Shown here one piece after another: positions 62,984 to 64,000 of a stretch of 64,000 nucleotides of DNA. The position numbers were made by a program, and so were the translations under genes. Source of the DNA: Intestinibacter bartlettii (GTDB lineage Bacteria > Bacillota > Clostridia > Peptostreptococcales > Peptostreptococcaceae); assembly GCA_025148965.1 (NCBI GenBank), contig CP102273.1, positions 2,356,001 through 2,420,000 of the forward strand. Reading direction: 5' to 3'. The notes under the pieces are model-generated. The model was not told where the DNA came from. It did not search any database and saw nothing but the letters and a program-made list of their open reading frames with translations. The first letter of the stretch is position 1. Each line of letters begins with the position of its first letter.

Positions 62984-63484
62984 TTATAAATTATCATTAA
63001 ATTTATATCCTATGCCCCAAATCGTCAAAATATATATCGGTGCATCTGGATTTGGCTCTATTTTTTTTCTTAACTTTCTTATAAAAGCCATAATATTACT
63101 ATCATCTAGCAGGTATTCACTATCCCACACAGCTTGATAAATCTGCTCTTTTGTTAGAACTTCACCTCTATTTTTTACAAGAAATAATAAAATATCATAT
63201 TCTTTAGGAGTTAGTGAAATTTCTTGAGTATTACAAAGAACTCTTCTCTCTTTAGGTCTTATTGTAAGATCCCCAATCTCTATAACATCAAAGCAATATT
63301 CTTCATAAACAGTATCATCATCTATCTCTAACATTAAACTATTATTACTTCCATCTAATAACCCTTCTATACCTTCTTTAAATTCATCTATATTACCTAT
63401 ATCTAGTGGTGCAGCCTTTAATTTTTCTAAAAGCCAACTAGCTAGAGAAGAAGTTAAATTAGCAAATTCAATTTTCTTTTTCAT
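62984..63484 (-). CDS. Winged-helix (OmpR-type) DNA-binding protein without receiver domain
   Basis: 166 aa. Residues ~67-165 are a complete Trans_reg_C domain (IGDLTIRPKERRVLCNTQEISLTPKEYDILLFLVKNRGEVLTKEQIYQAVW...). The first ~65 residues (EFANLTSSLASWLLEKLKAAPLDIG...) are not a receiver: no DD pair, phospho-Asp or Lys motif. It begins 14 bases after the stop of one MgtA ATPase gene and precedes the other, so it is probably a local, phosphorylation-independent regulator of Mg2+ uptake. RBS AAGGGGGGGAG. Confidence 0.88.
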   Translation of the reverse strand: MKKKIEFANLTSSLASWLLEKLKAAPLDIGNIDEFKEGIEGLLDGSNNSLMLEIDDDTVYEEYCFDVIEIGDLTIRPKERRVLCNTQEISLTPKEYDILLFLVKNRGEVLTKEQIYQAVWDSEYLLDDSNIMAFIRKLRKKIEPNPDAPIYILTIWGIGYKFNDNL

Positions 63485-63498
63485 TTAAACTCCCCCCC

Positions 63499-64000
63499 TT
63501 ATATTAATTCCTTATATTTTTTTACATACCATGATTTTGCAATACTTACTAATGATATATAAAGCAATACAACTAGTAGTAAAAATGCAAAATAGCTTAA
63601 AGGCATTTTTGTAAGGCCTACAAAACGTCCAATTGGTATTATAGTCATAATTGTAAATAGAATAATTCCTATAATAGTAACTAAAATAACTGGTTTGGCT
63701 GGTTTACTTTGTATAAATGGTATTTTCTTTGAACGCAATGAATATAAAATCAAAACTTGAGACCACATTGATTCCAAAAACCACCCTGTTTGGAACAATG
63801 TAATGAATGTTTGTTGTGACTCATGATTTAGACTTGTAAATGTCCCTCCACTTATTGTTGGACATAACCATAAGAATAAAAATGCAAATGTTGTTAAATC
63901 AAAAATTGTACTAATTGGTCCAAAAAACAACATAAATCGCCCTAAAGTTTTGCCCGACCAATCTCTTGGCTTGCAATATAATTCCTCATCAACATTATCC
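63499..64000 (-). CDS. Second MgtA-type P-type ATPase, 3' part only
   Basis: The frame is open at the window edge; the last 166 residues are visible. They align along their length with the C-terminus of the complete mgtA: NVDEELYCKPRDWSGKTLGRFM matches [13 protein letters not shown]...GKFM, then GPISTIFDLTTFAFLF, QTGWFLESMWSQVLIL and KKIPFIQSKPAKPV. Four of the C-terminal helices are covered. It is the upstream gene of the winged-helix regulator and part of a duplicated Mg2+ uptake locus. Confidence 0.92.
   Translation of the reverse strand, partial: DNVDEELYCKPRDWSGKTLGRFMLFFGPISTIFDLTTFAFLFLWLCPTISGGTFTSLNHESQQTFITLFQTGWFLESMWSQVLILYSLRSKKIPFIQSKPAKPVILVTIIGIILFTIMTIIPIGRFVGLTKMPLSYFAFLLLVVLLYISLVSIAKSWYVKKYKELI

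Overview
The window is low-GC DNA (about 30% G+C by eye) with strong AGGAGG-type ribosome binding sites, many intrinsic terminators and an anaerobic gene set: class I hybrid-cluster protein, 4Fe-4S ferredoxins, a two-subunit ADP-glucose pyrophosphorylase, YfcC-type carriers, and T-box and riboswitch leaders. This points to an anaerobic Clostridia member. A Peptostreptococcaceae relative (the Clostridioides/Intestinibacter/Terrisporobacter neighbourhood) is my best guess, made from gene content only. No rRNA, tRNA, insertion sequence, prophage or CRISPR array was seen.

Layout. 1-9.8 kb: a minus-strand glycogen operon, glgB-glgC-glgD-glgA-glgP and a GH13 glycosidase cut by the window edge. 10-13.5 kb: stomatin-like and NfeD proteins, NAD(P)HX repair enzyme, NifU-like protein. 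13.6-15.3 kb: lipoprotein and dapA (+). 15.5-18.5 kb: an XRE regulator with an ABC transporter. 18.7-20.3 kb: TPP riboswitch and thiC. 20.3-25.3 kb: Bax-inhibitor-like membrane protein, small alarmone synthetase, an unknown gene, and a nitrilase with a YtcJ-type amidohydrolase. 25.4-31.0 kb: a two-gene accessory module, a helicase-nuclease of 1168 aa and a 695-aa partner. Its architecture matches the DdmDE plasmid/phage defence system (DdmD helicase-nuclease plus DdmE Argonaute-like protein). 31.2-34.6 kb: a truncated NapH-like protein, TauE exporter, and MATE pump with MarR repressor and two clear operators. 34.7-40.3 kb: small membrane protein, MBL hydrolase, hcp, LppM-like lipoprotein, and guanine deaminase under a guanine riboswitch.

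40.5-45.8 kb: a plus-strand response regulator/ABC transporter/histidine kinase block, then a Crp/Fnr regulator, ferredoxin and NapH-like protein. 45.9-50.5 kb: surE, a two-component system and a polysaccharide deacetylase. 50.7-53.8 kb: M20 amidohydrolase and YfcC carrier behind a T-box leader with a duplicated terminator module. 53.8-59.7 kb: PadR/HAAS pair, HAD phosphatase, S66 peptidase, an SHMT-like enzyme with an altered active site, and a fold-III PLP decarboxylase. 59.8-64 kb: a magnesium locus with two MgtA-type P-type ATPases, a receiver-less winged-helix regulator, an upstream leader peptide starting MDPD (as enterobacterial MgtL does) and a 52-aa membrane protein.

The strongest items for follow-up are the DdmDE-like module, the MgtL-like leader and small protein at mgtA, the guanine riboswitch whose terminator overlaps its own aptamer (a predicted ON switch on a catabolic gene), the T-box with one Stem I but two antiterminator/terminator units, the probable AUU start of glgB, and the SHMT paralogue lacking canonical catalytic residues.
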